Below, one piece after another: positions 9,210 through 20,542 of a stretch of 64,000 nucleotides of DNA. Position numbers and translations under genes: made by a program. Source of the DNA: Cytospora piceicola (Eukaryota; Ascomycota; Sordariomycetes; Diaporthales; Cytosporaceae); the NCBI GenBank assembly GCA_023375675.1, contig JALQBC010000022.1:615230-679229 (forward strand). The letters run 5' to 3'. The notes beneath the pieces are model-generated. The model was not told the origin of the DNA, ran no database searches, and was given only the letters and a program-made list of their open reading frames with translations. Every line of letters starts with the position of its first letter. Within the stretch, counting starts at the first letter, position 1.

Positions 9210-11621
9210 TTATGCAAACCGGGGGTTCCTGAAAGACTGCCGGCCACTCTCCGAGTACGGCGGCGGCGGCGGCACGTTCTGCGGGAAGTGCGGGTCGGGA
9301 TACTCCATCCCGCCAGCCCGGCTCATCATGGCATGTGGCGGCGGCGGCGGCACGCTCGCCCAGCCTGGAGGCGGCTTGGGGGCCATCGCCCTGCGCCTCC
9401 TCCCCCGGCGGCACACCGTCCAGATGCAGCACAGGACCGCGAGGACCACGAGCGCGCCCACCACGCACGCGACGGGGATGACAATGTTCTTGTTGTCCTG
9501 TATCCAGGACTTGATCTCATCGCCGGTGTTGGCACCCTTGCAGTTGCCGTTGTTGCACTTGCCGCCGCTCTCACACGAGGTTCCGTCCAGGAAGTTCTGG
9601 CTCATCGTGTAGCAAACGTTATCGCCAAACTGGGGCGACTTGCAGGAGATCTGGCAGCTGGACGAGTCACATGCCGACGTGTCATTGTTCGTCGTCAGGG
9701 ACCCCATGAGCGACTGGCACTGCTGGTTGCGGGATGTGCACTGTCCCGAGGCACACTGCAGACCACTTCCGCAGCTTGTTCCGTCGTCTGCGTTCTTGTC
9801 GGCCGGGCAATACGCCGATGATCCTGTACATGTTTCCTCGGGATCGCACGTGCCGGTGCTGGTGCGGCAGACGGTGCCGTTGTTGGCGTAGCCGCACTGG
9901 TCATTGCAACACTCCTCGTTGGACGGATCGCAGACCGAGCCTGTGGTAAATGTGCAGGTGTCGGCGTTGCAGCATGCATTGTCGCCACATCCGTCTGCCC
10001 CGCCACAGTCACAGTCTTCTCCTTCTTCTACGATTCCATTGCCACACTGGCTTCCAGTAATCGTAACCACGTTCTTATTATTTGTCAAACAGGTTGACTG
10101 GACGCTCTGCCGGCCCATAGCCGAGCAGATGTTTCCGACACTGCATGGGGAGAACTGAGTAATGCCGGTGCCAGTCGAGGGATTCATGATATACTGTCCG
10201 TCCGCGTTGCAGGTGGAGGAGCTCAGTGGGCAGCACTGCTGCTTCGTAGCTGTACCGTCTGAACACGTGGTGGACGTGCAATCATGCACAGCCCCAAAGG
10301 TATGGCCTGTTTCGTGAGCAAATACCTGCCATTCGGTAGATGTTCTTACGACCACATTCGCGGCTGCAACCGACTCGTTGGTCCCACTGGAGCTTGACGT
10401 TTCTACGCCGGTCATACAGAGCTGGCCGAGCCAAGCAAGGCCAACGGCAGAGCCGGTGCTACAGGTGCTCATGAGGGTCCAGTACGCGTTGGTGTCATTA
10501 TGCTGTCCACGCCACTGCGAGAAGAGGTTGAGACGATCAGTGATGCTGAGGCTGTCGGAGCAGCCTATGTTCCAGGGAGCCTCGGAGCTAGCGGTATTGG
10601 GGCAACCTTCGGGGCTGATGGTGAGGTTCTGTATGCCCAGCGAGACATTGAAGGTGCTTTCGTATAGCTGAGAAGCAGTGTTGACCTGGCTGATGATGTT
10701 CGACCGGACAGCGCTCGAGTTCCCGTCGAAATCGGCAATGTAGGTGCAGTCAGTCGCGATGCCGATCAAGGCGACCTTCCGGGCCGTTGGGCAACCCGAG
10801 GTCGAGCCGATTGTTGAGCTGAGGTTGACGCCGGCGCTGTTTCCACCGGTGGTGCCGTCGATCTGTCGCCCAAATAACAAGCCGGACGCCATGGATGACC
10901 ACGAGGACCTCTTGTCGATGCCGTCGAGGTTGCCCAGGCTGCGGTACACGGGGTGGTTTTCATCAACGTTGTAAACGAGCTCATCCGAAGTACAAGTCTC
11001 TTTCTCTGCCAGCGCTCTCTTCAACTCGCTAGGACTATAGCCCAGGTCCTCGTGGCCCTTGATATCCGAGTCCCTCCAAAGCACCATGTACTCGTCGAGT
11101 CTTTCATCGATATCGGGATCATCTGGGAGCCGGGTCTTCCTGTAGTTCTTGCTGGTCTGGACATGGTGGTGGTCGCCGTAGAGTTGGAAGGCTCCCTCAA
11201 ATAGCGGGTTCGGTCCATCCTGGTGGACGTGTATTCTTGCCCAACCGGCATTCGTCCATTCGGCCTGTCCCTCGTATTGGACAAAGGCATCCCCCTTGAA
11301 CACGCGGTGGTCTAACCGATCAATCGGCTCGCTCCTCTGTATGGTCCCATCCTTTCCGAGGTAGCTAATGGTCGCACCGTCGGCAACAACGTCGTGATTG
11401 GGCTCGAGGGAGAATCGGATCTTCTGTCGTGTGTCGCTAAGCGAAAAGGTCACCTGGAAGTGGGAATAGGCATGGACTCGATTTGAAGGTGTTTGGAATT
11501 TAGGTTCGTCGATTTGGCCCACATGTGACAGCGGGTTCCGTTGCCTCGAGTCGGCTGTAACGGCTGGGAGAAAGTGAAAAAGGCCGGTGACCGCAAGTGC
11601 GATCGTGGCGATAAACTTCAT
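9210..11621 (-). CDS. ADAM-type (reprolysin, M12B) membrane metalloprotease
   Basis: An uninterrupted 803-residue frame. Residues 1-24 form a signal peptide (MKFIATIALAVTGLFHFLP). A prodomain follows to about residue 270. The metalloprotease domain carries the zinc site HETGHTFGAVHD, with catalytic E437. A cysteine-rich disintegrin-like domain starts near residue 524 (CGNGIVEEGEDCDC) and runs to about 610, followed by a further Cys-rich part. One membrane span lies at about 711-733 (VACVVGALVVLAVLCCIW), then a basic stop and a roughly 65-residue proline-rich cytoplasmic tail. This is the full architecture of fungal ADM-B-like proteases, which act at the cell surface or in the secretory route; substrates are mostly unknown. 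The tail contains PPPPPYSES, a PPxY motif of the kind bound by WW domains of Rsp5/Nedd4 ligases. No intron is needed. Confidence 0.95.
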   Translation of the reverse strand: MKFIATIALAVTGLFHFLPAVTADSRQRNPLSHVGQIDEPKFQTPSNRVHAYSHFQVTFSLSDTRQKIRFSLEPNHDVVADGATISYLGKDGTIQRSEPIDRLDHRVFKGDAFVQYEGQAEWTNAGWARIHVHQDGPNPLFEGAFQLYGDHHHVQTSKNYRKTRLPDDPDIDERLDEYMVLWRDSDIKGHEDLGYSPSELKRALAEKETCTSDELVYNVDENHPVYRSLGNLDGIDKRSSWSSMASGLLFGRQIDGTTGGNSAGVNLSSTIGSTSGCPTARKVALIGIATDCTYIADFDGNSSAVRSNIISQVNTASQLYESTFNVSLGIQNLTISPEGCPNTASSEAPWNIGCSDSLSITDRLNLFSQWRGQHNDTNAYWTLMSTCSTGSAVGLAWLGQLCMTGVETSSSSGTNESVAAANVVVRTSTEWQVFAHETGHTFGAVHDCTSTTCSDGTATKQQCCPLSSSTCNADGQYIMNPSTGTGITQFSPCSVGNICSAMGRQSVQSTCLTNNKNVVTITGSQCGNGIVEEGEDCDCGGADGCGDNACCNADTCTFTTGSVCDPSNEECCNDQCGYANNGTVCRTSTGTCDPEETCTGSSAYCPADKNADDGTSCGSGLQCASGQCTSRNQQCQSLMGSLTTNNDTSACDSSSCQISCKSPQFGDNVCYTMSQNFLDGTSCESGGKCNNGNCKGANTGDEIKSWIQDNKNIVIPVACVVGALVVLAVLCCIWTVCRRGRRRRAMAPKPPPGWASVPPPPPHAMMSRAGGMEYPDPHFPQNVPPPPPYSESGRQSFRNPRFA

Positions 11622-13379
11622 AATTGACCCGGACGGTCACACCACATACGCTCAGAACTCAACTTGTTTTCCCAAGAGTTTTGTTGAACATGGAGAATAG
11701 GTGGGCGGCAAAGAAGTGGCAGGGCGCTGGGTACACTGCAGTCAGCCCTCCGCTGGCAAGAGACGGACGATGAATTTGTTGGTAACCGTCGGTTGGTACG
11801 GATTGATTACCGTGTAGAGGAGAGTGGGGCTAACCTGGGAAGCTCTATGGGTCCGTAGACGTTATGTGATTACTGGGTAGACAGCAGGGTCGACAGGACA
11901 AATCGTAAATAAGTAAGTACCTAGATAAGTAAATACTTAGGTTTCAGGTGGTAACGAAAGTGAAATTGGTATATAGGAAGTATGGAAAATGGAGGAAGAG
12001 CACTGTTACATGTGCCGCGTAAGAAAAGAGAGTGCGTCAGCAATTGACTTGCCAAGTTACGATAATAGAGTGGAGGTTGTTGGTTTGATAATTTCCACCG
12101 AGGTCAGAGACAAAAAAAGCTGGGCAGAGGCGAGGTGAGGCGAAGCAGTTCGTATAATTGGTAGTTGGCAGGGCGAATGGGAAGGATGATCAAATGATCA
12201 GCAATGGAAAGGAAGCAAGCCTGGCAAGCTCGCAAGCAAGCACGCGGAACAATGAAGGTGGCTGGACGGATCCGAGCCTCTTTCTTTCTTTCCTTTCCTT
12301 CCTCTCCTTTCCCTTCCTCTCTCTGCTTATCTTCCTTTCCCTTCCCTTCTCCGCTTTCTTAAGTCCGTGAGTCTCACTGCTGCTGACCCGCGCGCCAACA
12401 CCACGATACAATTGGCGGGTTTGCAGTCTCTACTGTATGGCTGGGCACCGTTTCGACAGTAGAATGAGAGGTGAGATGTACTATTGGGTAAAAAAACCAA
12501 ACAGGCTGCGCGCCAGCGATTAGAAAGAGATAGAGCTTGGGTGCGTGCAGTGTCAGAGTGTTGTCTGTGTGTTTATGTACCACAGTATGTGTCGTATGTT
12601 GGTGGTGTTTCACCGATTCGATTCGCTGGAGAATTAGAACCTAGGAAGGATTAGACCGGCCGAAGTCCGAGGCCTTACCTAGCAACCAGGTAGGTAGTCC
12701 GGTGGTAGCCCTTTGCAAGACCCGGGCGACAAGTGACAAGCACTAGGCTGGGCTGGCTGGTGGGCTGTAGGGCTGGCTACGCGAACCAAACATCCCGCAT
12801 GGTCGATCTACAAAGGGGCGTTCAAGCCTGCAAGCGTCGCAAGCTCTTGGAGTCGGCCGTGTTCGGTATTGTACGTACGGAAATATACGTATCTATGGTA
12901 ATATGCACGGTAAACGCCTCTAACCCTTCGAAGCAAACCCAAACTCTCCGCATTGTATTCCATTGTCAGGCATTTTCGGGCATTTTCAGGCACTCTCAGC
13001 TTGCCGTTGGGGACCTCATGTCCATGGATGCCGTGCAGTTTACTAGTTATAACGCGCCGGCGTCGTGCTCGTTGAGGCAGCTTCCGGCCCTGGAGGTCAG
13101 CATATGTACGGGCTTCGGTGCCGAGAAGGCCCTGCTTCACTCCATCACTCACGGAACTACAGGTAAAACTGAAGTACACTCTTCGTCTGCGCGGCACAGC
13201 ATCTTGAATATCCATTCATAAGCCTGTCACGATGACAAGACGGAAATATGTCCATATACTCACTCATCCTTCCAACAAGCGCTGGTCTTCAGCCTTCACG
13301 AGGCACATCATACCTCCCTGATCATTACTTCCAGCAGGTCACCAACCCAAGACAGGCACAGGCCCACCCACCCGTGTCT
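11622..13379. other. Spacer upstream of the ADAM gene
   Basis: About 1.76 kb with no convincing coding sequence. It includes the ADAM promoter, a pyrimidine-rich tract at about 12283-12362 (repeats of TTCCT/CTTTCC type), TACCTAG-type motifs near 11917 and 12676, and two copies of GGCATTTTC near 12970-12985. Confidence 0.55.
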
Positions 13380-13720
13380 TCGGCTGGGCTGGAGGACGAC
13401 ATCTCGCCCGGGAGGATATTTCGCGAGCTACGAGGTCACCGCCGACGGCGACGTCGTCAGGTGCGCTCCAGGGATGGCTAGACAGCCCCTGGCAGCGTGC
13501 TTGTCGGCGCCGATGGGAACCTGCTCAGGGGTCCGCCGGCAGCTGCTCCCCAGCCTGGCCATCTTGTCTCCGCCATGGGCCTCCATCTGGCTTCCCAGGA
13601 CGCGTTGGAGCTGTTCGAGGCCTTGACTGGGCTGTCTGAGGAGCCGGGCGCGGGTGATAAGTTGAAAGCCATCGGGGCTTACGAGGCGTCCATGGTAAAG
13701 AGGGGAAAGCCACCGGTGAG
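13380..13720 (+). pseudogene. Relic of an FAD-dependent monooxygenase
   Basis: Fragments of a flavoprotein hydroxylase occur in different frames and in the family order. LVGADGN (from 13497) continues, after a one-base frame change, as SGVRRQLLPSL; together these match the DG fingerprint that contacts FAD and NAD(P)H. Back in the first frame, SAMGLHLASQDALELFEALT and then AIGAYEASMVKRGK match the helix that normally follows the GD (GDAAH) motif. The GD motif and the roughly 100 residues usually between these blocks are absent. No usable start, splice set or full-length frame exists. I read this as a decayed copy with a frameshift and an internal deletion. Identification rests on motif recall only. 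Confidence 0.5.
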
Positions 13721-14692
13721 CGCTGTATCAGGCCGCTGGTCATTTCTTCGGATCGAGGGCCGTAGAAGAACCCAAGTCCGCCTTTCCGTAAAGGTGGCAG
13801 TCCGAGTTAGGGAGAATGGCTCCTGCGAGCAGGTAGAGAGCATCGCAGGATAGGAAAAAAGGTGCTTCAGTGTGGTTGTATAACATCTGTCTTGATCGTA
13901 TCATACACATGCTTTATTGTGTTTGTCATTGAAAAGTCCGGGTCTCGGGTCTTCATTCTTGTACAGTAAGTACACAAGCTACTTAGGTAGGTAACCTAGC
14001 TGCTTCTCCAATAGCTAATAGCCCTCCTAAGCTTACCGTCAGAAGACACCAGCCTTCGGCCCTCCATTACAACATACCAAGTACCTTACCAAGCCACTGA
14101 TCGCCGTCGGCAGCCACTTCGGAGCAGTGGTTAATACACTTACTTGCAAGAGCCAAGGATGGTGGATGTCAGCTTTTGGGGAATGATGACCATTCACCAT
14201 GTCGGTTTGAGGGAGGAAGCTTACGTGCATCGCTTAGACAGGACTTCCAAGGTTGTCCATGTAAGACTCAAGTTCAAGCACTGTAGGACTCCTCGCGGCA
14301 ACCGCACGTGTCGGGGTGGGTAAGTTGTCCAATTCCACACAGGCAGGAGAGAGAACACACGAGCAGGAAGGGTTTTCGTAGTTTGGGGAACCCCCATTCT
14401 CTTGGAAGTCCCCCCAATAAAGTATGACTTCGCCTTGCATTCATTTAGGTGTGTGCGGTGCGTGACACAACACCAATAGACTGTTTCCTCCCAACGTTAT
14501 ATTACAAGACCATCATGATGCGGTAATTGCCGCGAACCCCCCCTCGCCCCATTCACTTCCCAAGTTTCTGAGCGGCCCTAAAGAGAATAAATAAACATGA
14601 AAATAGCAGCCGGTTCCCTGCCCCCCTCCCAAGACACATAATCTATAGGATATCTTGAGATCCAATGCATAGATCCCCTAACCGCCCCCCGT
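13721..14692. other. Spacer, no gene seen
   Basis: Follows the FAD-monooxygenase relic and ends at the stop codon of acetyl-CoA synthetase. An ACTTAGGTAGGTAACCTAG motif lies at about 13981-13999. Nothing else recognised. Confidence 0.55.
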
Positions 14693-17043
14693 TTAGACAT
14701 GCTTCTGGACATGAACAAGCGCGATGATCTTGGCCACCACCGAAGGGTCCGACAGTGTCGAGATGTCGCCGAGCTGGTCCTCCTCGCCCGCCAGGATCTT
14801 CCGGAGGATGCGGCGCATGATCTTGCCCGACCGCGTCTTGGGCAGGTCCGGGACGATGTAGACGGCCTTGGGCGCAGCGAAGGGCCCGATGCTCTTGCGC
14901 ACCTGCAGGATGAACTCCTTGCGCAGCGCGTCGCTCGCCTCGCCGCCCTCCTTGATGGCCACGAAGGCGTTCACGGCCTGGCCGGTCAGCTCGTCCGAGA
15001 TACCGACGACGGCAGCCTCGGCAATGGCGTGGTGCTCGAGCAGCGCGGCCTCGATCTCGGCGGTGGACAGACGGTGGCCGGAGACGTTGACGACATCGTC
15101 GACACGGCCCCGAATCCAGTAGAAGCCCTCGTGGTCACGACCGGCACCATCTCCCGTGAACTGCAGCGATGTTAGTGAAGACCTCAAAGTATCTCAGAAG
15201 CACTCTTTACTTACGTAGTAGCCCTTGTACACGTTCAGGTAGGTGTCCATGTAACGCTTGTGGGCGCCGTACACCGTACGGGCCATGCTAGGCCATGGCT
15301 GCTTGAAGGCCAAGACACCCTCGACGTCGTTGCCGTGGATCTCCTCTCCGGAGACGGGGTCGACAATGGCGGGCTCGATGCCGAAGAAGGGAAGGGACGC
15401 GGATCCGGGCTTCGTGGGTGTGACACCGGCAAGGGGTGCGATCACGTTGGATCCGGTCTCGGTCTGCCAGTACGTGTCCACAATCTGAGCCTCCTCCCTA
15501 CCGACAACCTCAAAGTACCACTTCCAGATCTCAGCAGCAATGGGCTCACCGACGGAGCCGAGCACTCTGAGATGTGCCATCCTGCTCTTCACAAAGTGGT
15601 CACCAGCACGCTTAAGCAACCGCAGAGCGGTGGGTGCCACGTAGAATTGTGTCACCTGGTACTTGTCGATGATCTCCCAATACCGGGAGAAGTCGGGGTA
15701 GGCTGGTGTTCCCTCAAAGACGACGGTAGAGACACCGAGCAGTAGAGGCGCGTAAACGACATATGTGTGTCCGGTGATCCAGCCGACGTCTCCACCGCAG
15801 AAGTAGCGGTCTCCGTCGTGGATATCGAATACGTACTTTCCAGTCATGGCAGCTCCAAGCAGGTAGCCACCGGTGGTATGCAATACACCCTTGGGTTTGC
15901 CAGTCGAGCCGGAAGTGTACAGAAGGAAGAGAGGGTCCTCGGAGTTCATGGGCTCAGGGGGGATGTAGGAAGGCCACTTCTCGACCTCCTCGTGCCACCA
16001 CCAATCCCTGCCCTGGGTGAAGGGCACGTCAGCTCCTGTGCGCTTGTAAACAAGGACGTGGCTGATATCAGGGCATTGTTTCAGAGCATCGTCGACAATC
16101 TTCTTGGTTCCAATGAGCTTGCCGCCTCGCTTGCCCTCATCTGTAGTGATGACTACCTTGGACTGAGCGTCGATGACTCGGTCGCGGAGAGAATCTGCGG
16201 AGAAGCCGGCGAAGACAACAGAGTGAATAGCACCGATACGGCTAATGGCAAGGAGAGCGATAAGCGCTTCTGGAATCATGGGCAGGTAGACGGCGACGGT
16301 GTCACCCTTCTTGACACCCATCTGCTTCAACACCCAAGCCGTCCTGCAGACCTCGCGGAGGAGCTCGCCGTAGGTGAGAGTCCGGCCCTCATTTGGCTCA
16401 TCGGCTTCATAGATAATGGCGACTCGGTTGGGGTCCTTAAAGGCGTGGCGATCCACACAGTTGTATGAGGCGTTCAGCTCGCCCTCAAGGAACCAGGCAT
16501 TGTCGCCATTCTCAAGGCTACCGCTGTGAACGGTCTGGAAGTCCTTGGACCATGTGAGGAGTTCTCTGGCCTTGGTGCCCCAGAACTTCTTAGGCTCAGT
16601 GATAGATTCCTTATAGAGTTTTTGGTACTCCTCCAGACCTGAGATGCACCACAGTCAGTCAGTCAATTACTGGTAAAAAATCGCAGGCTTGAATTCCAGG
16701 GACTATCAACTTACCAGACAAGTGAGGCTTGCTAGGATGCTCTGAAAGGGCATATGTTAGCATTCACGTCTCAATTGAGGCTTATTCTGCCTGAGGCTTA
16801 TTCTGCGTGGCCTCATGATCGTGGGTTACCTACTGTCAAGCATCTTCTGGGGGGGATCTATGGTAGAACTTGTTAGCGTCTGGTTTTGCTCCACTGTTCC
16901 AGTTTGGTTTGCCCTAGAGGATAGGGCGCTTCCAGACCACCGTTCCTAACAAAGGAGCAAAAGGGGGCCTCCGAGAACTTACGGAACGTGTCAACATCGT
17001 GGGCCTCTGCGACCACCGGGGCCTTGGGGGCGCCTGCAGCCAT
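14693..17043 (-). CDS. facA: Acetyl-CoA synthetase
   Basis: Activates acetate to acetyl-CoA through acetyl-AMP; needed for growth on acetate or ethanol and for nuclear acetyl-CoA supply. Five exons are inferred: 17043-16983, 16857-16834, 16741-16715, 16638-15215 and 15160-14693. All introns are GT-AG with continuous phase, giving 667 residues, the family's usual length. Exons 2 and 3 are only 24 and 27 nt but encode the expected N-terminal stretch (HPPQKMLD and [10 protein letters not shown]). Visible motifs are the AMP-binding loop [11 protein letters not shown] near residue 276, the core motif [25 protein letters not shown] at the hinge, and the C-terminal catalytic lysine K625 in [10 protein letters not shown], the residue controlled by acetylation in this family. 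No signal or transit peptide is visible, consistent with a cytosolic/nuclear enzyme. Confidence 0.97.
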
Positions 17044-20000
17044 TGTGAACGACAGCGGGTTGAGATGTGAGGGTGTGAGATGAATTTTGTTGTGTGGTAG
17101 TTTGGCGGGGTAGCTGCTGCTAGAGATTGTTGATCTCAGGGTCCAAAGTTTTGGTTTTTGGAGGGGTCTGTGTCGACAGTCGCAAGCACAGACACTCGGT
17201 CTACAGCGATAGGTAGCTTGGCTGGCAAAAGAGCCCTGGAGGTTTAGGTGGGATAAAATGGCTGAGGGCGAGGTTTCGAGATTCAAGACTCAAGATTCAA
17301 GATTCAATTGTTGAGGGCGCGAGGGAAAAGCGTAAGTATGGAAAGGAGGAAAGAAGAAGCCGTCGTCCCGGGATCGGCGGACACGAAAGAATAATAGTAA
17401 GAAGAGAGGAAAGGGTTCAAGGATGGATCCAAGGCAGAGAGACGGGAAGGTTGAGTTGTGTTGAGGGCACTTGGGCAAACTGGGGTCAGGGGGTAGCTTT
17501 GTATTAGGTATTTGATGGGGAGAACAAAGTCGAGGACTGAGATGAGATGAGATGAGATGGGATGGGATGGGATGGGAAGAGAGGGACAAAAGAGTGTTTG
17601 AATTCTCGCTCTCTTCACCATTTCAACCCACTTCACCACCCACAACCCAAGTCACCACTCACCTCTCTTTGAACTCTCTTGTCTCTCTCTCTCTCTCCCA
17701 ACAGTCGCAGCACCTACCTACTACCTAGGCTAGGTAGGTAGTTAGTTGACTTCCAAAGGTTGCCAGTACGTACCTTGCCCACCTCCAGTCCTTCGAGTCC
17801 GTCCCTTGTGTCCGAACCATTGCCTGTTCGGGTATGAGTCGAGTTCCCACTCGATGGGCTTGATGGGGATCCACGAAGCTAAGGCAGGCCAGCCCGAGCA
17901 ATTCCACACGACCGGGATTCGAAATGCTGCCTCTTAGCCAGCCAGCCAGCTCCTCCACCCCCCATGCTCACAAACCCAGTCTACCTAGTACAGTACCGTG
18001 CCACCCATGAGCTGACGACCCTGAGCTTGTAACATGGTTTCAATAGAAAATCATCAAACATCCTCCGTCTGTCCGGTCCCCGACGACCACATCGAACATG
18101 AATGGGCACACATATCTTCTGCATCTTTCCCCCGAACAGAGCACTTGCTACCTTCCTATCCGAACTGCAACCGCGACTCAGACTCGCCTCGCGGTTTGAT
18201 GCACAAGACCGAGAACCGAGCGACCGAGTTGCCCAAACTCTCTCGCGATACCTGCATATAACTACGTATGTACTGGGCAGTAGACTACGGCAGCGGTAAA
18301 AGCTCCTAGATCGGCCCCCCTGGCCCCCTCCCCTATCGTACCTGGTTGGCTGGTTGGGCTTCGTAATGGACGTGTTGAATCGTGTTACCCGGGCTTGAAG
18401 GTCTGTCCAGTTATCTGGCCAGTCATAGCCTCCTTATTATCGATATTATTGATGTAGACAGCCGATATTGTGTACCACAGCAAGCCAAACTCAGCCCTGT
18501 CCCGTGTATCAGGCTAGGCGCATTAGTGGTATTGTTGATGGGGATTCCGGAGAGACATTTGCCTTTTCTTTTTTCCCTCCCCAACTTTGGGGGAGTCAAT
18601 GCTGCCAAAAGCAACATCATATGGGCGGGAATTAACTACCCAGGTACATAGTAGCCCAGAGGAATAACCGTGTACCTAAGTAGGTATGTAGTGCAATACC
18701 AATATATTGGAACCTTGAAGGTTCCAAGGTTTGTAATACCTGGGTACTTACTGGTGAGACTAAGACGCCTCGCATGCCGCCATTAGCAGGCCTCCGGTTC
18801 TTGAGTCCCACAGACAAAGAACCTCGCAGAACTCCACCATGTACTGTTTAGATAATCGACCAAGACACCACCCCCTTTTTCAGCCCAAAATATACATACA
18901 TAAGGCGGCATACTTCAGAGACAACGGCGTTCTTGATCTAGTCCATGCAGCCGCTAGAAGCAGCCAGGAACAAAGCCTAGCACCCCAAGCCGTCCCAAGC
19001 TTCCCCGCGTCTCATCCTTCGTCCGGGGTAGCGCCAACAACCATGATAGAGAACATGGCCACGAGACCCTTGGCCGCGCATCCTGCCGGGCATAGTCTTG
19101 ATCATCTTGACTGAAGGTTTTCTTGGCGGCGATGCCTATGTGTATCCGCCCTACCGAACTCTAGAGCGCAGACGGGGACAGGGCTCATACTAATGAATAC
19201 CCGATGTAACCGACACGGGCTGGTCTTGGTCGTGGCGATGGGAATGGCATCATCAGCACGGGTGCAGTCTTCTTCTCGTGGCTGCTCTCTTATTCGCGAG
19301 CGCTGGCTTCGCGGCGTCGGTTCTCTGACGGGAGTATGGAGACCGCACCTCTACAACGGCAAGACTCGGAATATCAAACCAGACGATCCCTTCTCTTGCT
19401 GGACCGCCCCGAGGCCCATGTTCGGGTGACTGGTCTGGGGTTCCGAGGTTAGAGGTCTCAAGCTTCCTGCCACCCGTGCCCGTAAACTCTGGGGCTCTTA
19501 TCATGGAGGGGGGGGAGGGGGGCCCGAACAACCTGGCTCTTCCCCAGGATTTCCCCGCTCGCCCTTGAGGATCCAGACCCGCCGTGCCGAGCCTGGTATG
19601 CTGACCTCACGGCAGTGCGTGCGTGCAGTGCCGAACTGACAAAGACGTATTTGGGGACTTCTGATAGGTACGTGACTGTCCTTCCAATGTTGCGCCCAGA
19701 CTCCAGGGTCTGGGAGAATAAGTCAGCGATTGGAAACAAGGTTGCATGGTAATGGACAAACGGAAGCCCAGGAAGGGGGAGGGGAGGGCGGTTGGAGAAC
19801 CCCTGTTACACATGGCATGGCAACCCAACAAGTCTTGGCTGGAACCTTGAATTCCTTAATCGGGCGATCCTGCGGCTTTATAGTACAAGTCGGTGACAAG
19901 CAAAGAGGCAACGCCTAGGTAGAATTCGCGTCTCGGCCTCGACGTGTTGACGATATACGTAATAGAGTGTGCCAGCCCTACGCGCCGTTGAGCACTATTC

Positions 20001-20542
20001 GATTCTAGGTAGGTTTCATGCTGTGCTCGGTAGCCAAGGTCTGGTGGGGGCACGAAATGCGCGAGCCGACGAGCATGTGCCGAAATGGGCATGTTGCAGG
20101 ACGTTGCATGTCTCCCTGCAGGGTATCATGTTTTTGTTGGTTAAGCACACGCTCCACCAAATACGGCAGTAATGTGTCGACTGGGAAACGGTCTCCTGTC
20201 GAATGCAGGAGTATGTAGAATATCAACACCAGAACGAGTGCTATAGTGGGCTTAAGCAAATTTCCATCCCTATTTTCCACCGTCAAGAACTCCCCAACCC
20301 GGAACGCCTTATCATACGAGGTGGATGCGGTCTTCCGGAACGGCCACGATCGTACTTTCTTTCGTCTCGGCCCGCAATAGGTATGTAGGTAGTGATGATC
20401 CCCTCGGATCTCCACCCGAAGCCAGTCCTCGACCCTGCAAGCACTGCGGCCGTGCGTATGCAGCAATGTACTCTCGTATTCCGTACTTATCGGACCACTC
20501 CAAAACTCTCAACTTCGATTCCCCTGTCTTTACCAACCACCT
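17044..20542. other. Large gene-free spacer
   Basis: About 3.5 kb. The first 600 bases are the acetyl-CoA synthetase promoter and leader, with pentamer repeats at 17539-17579. The rest contains only short overlapping open frames on both strands without recognisable domains. TACCTAGGTA-type motifs lie near 17711-17745 and 18672-18693. A non-coding RNA or decayed genes cannot be excluded by reading alone. Confidence 0.5.
17539..17579. repeat. Pentamer tandem repeat (GATGA then GATGG)
   Basis: About four GATGA units run directly into about four GATGG units. It lies about 500 bp upstream of the acetyl-CoA synthetase start and may vary in length between strains. Confidence 0.85.
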
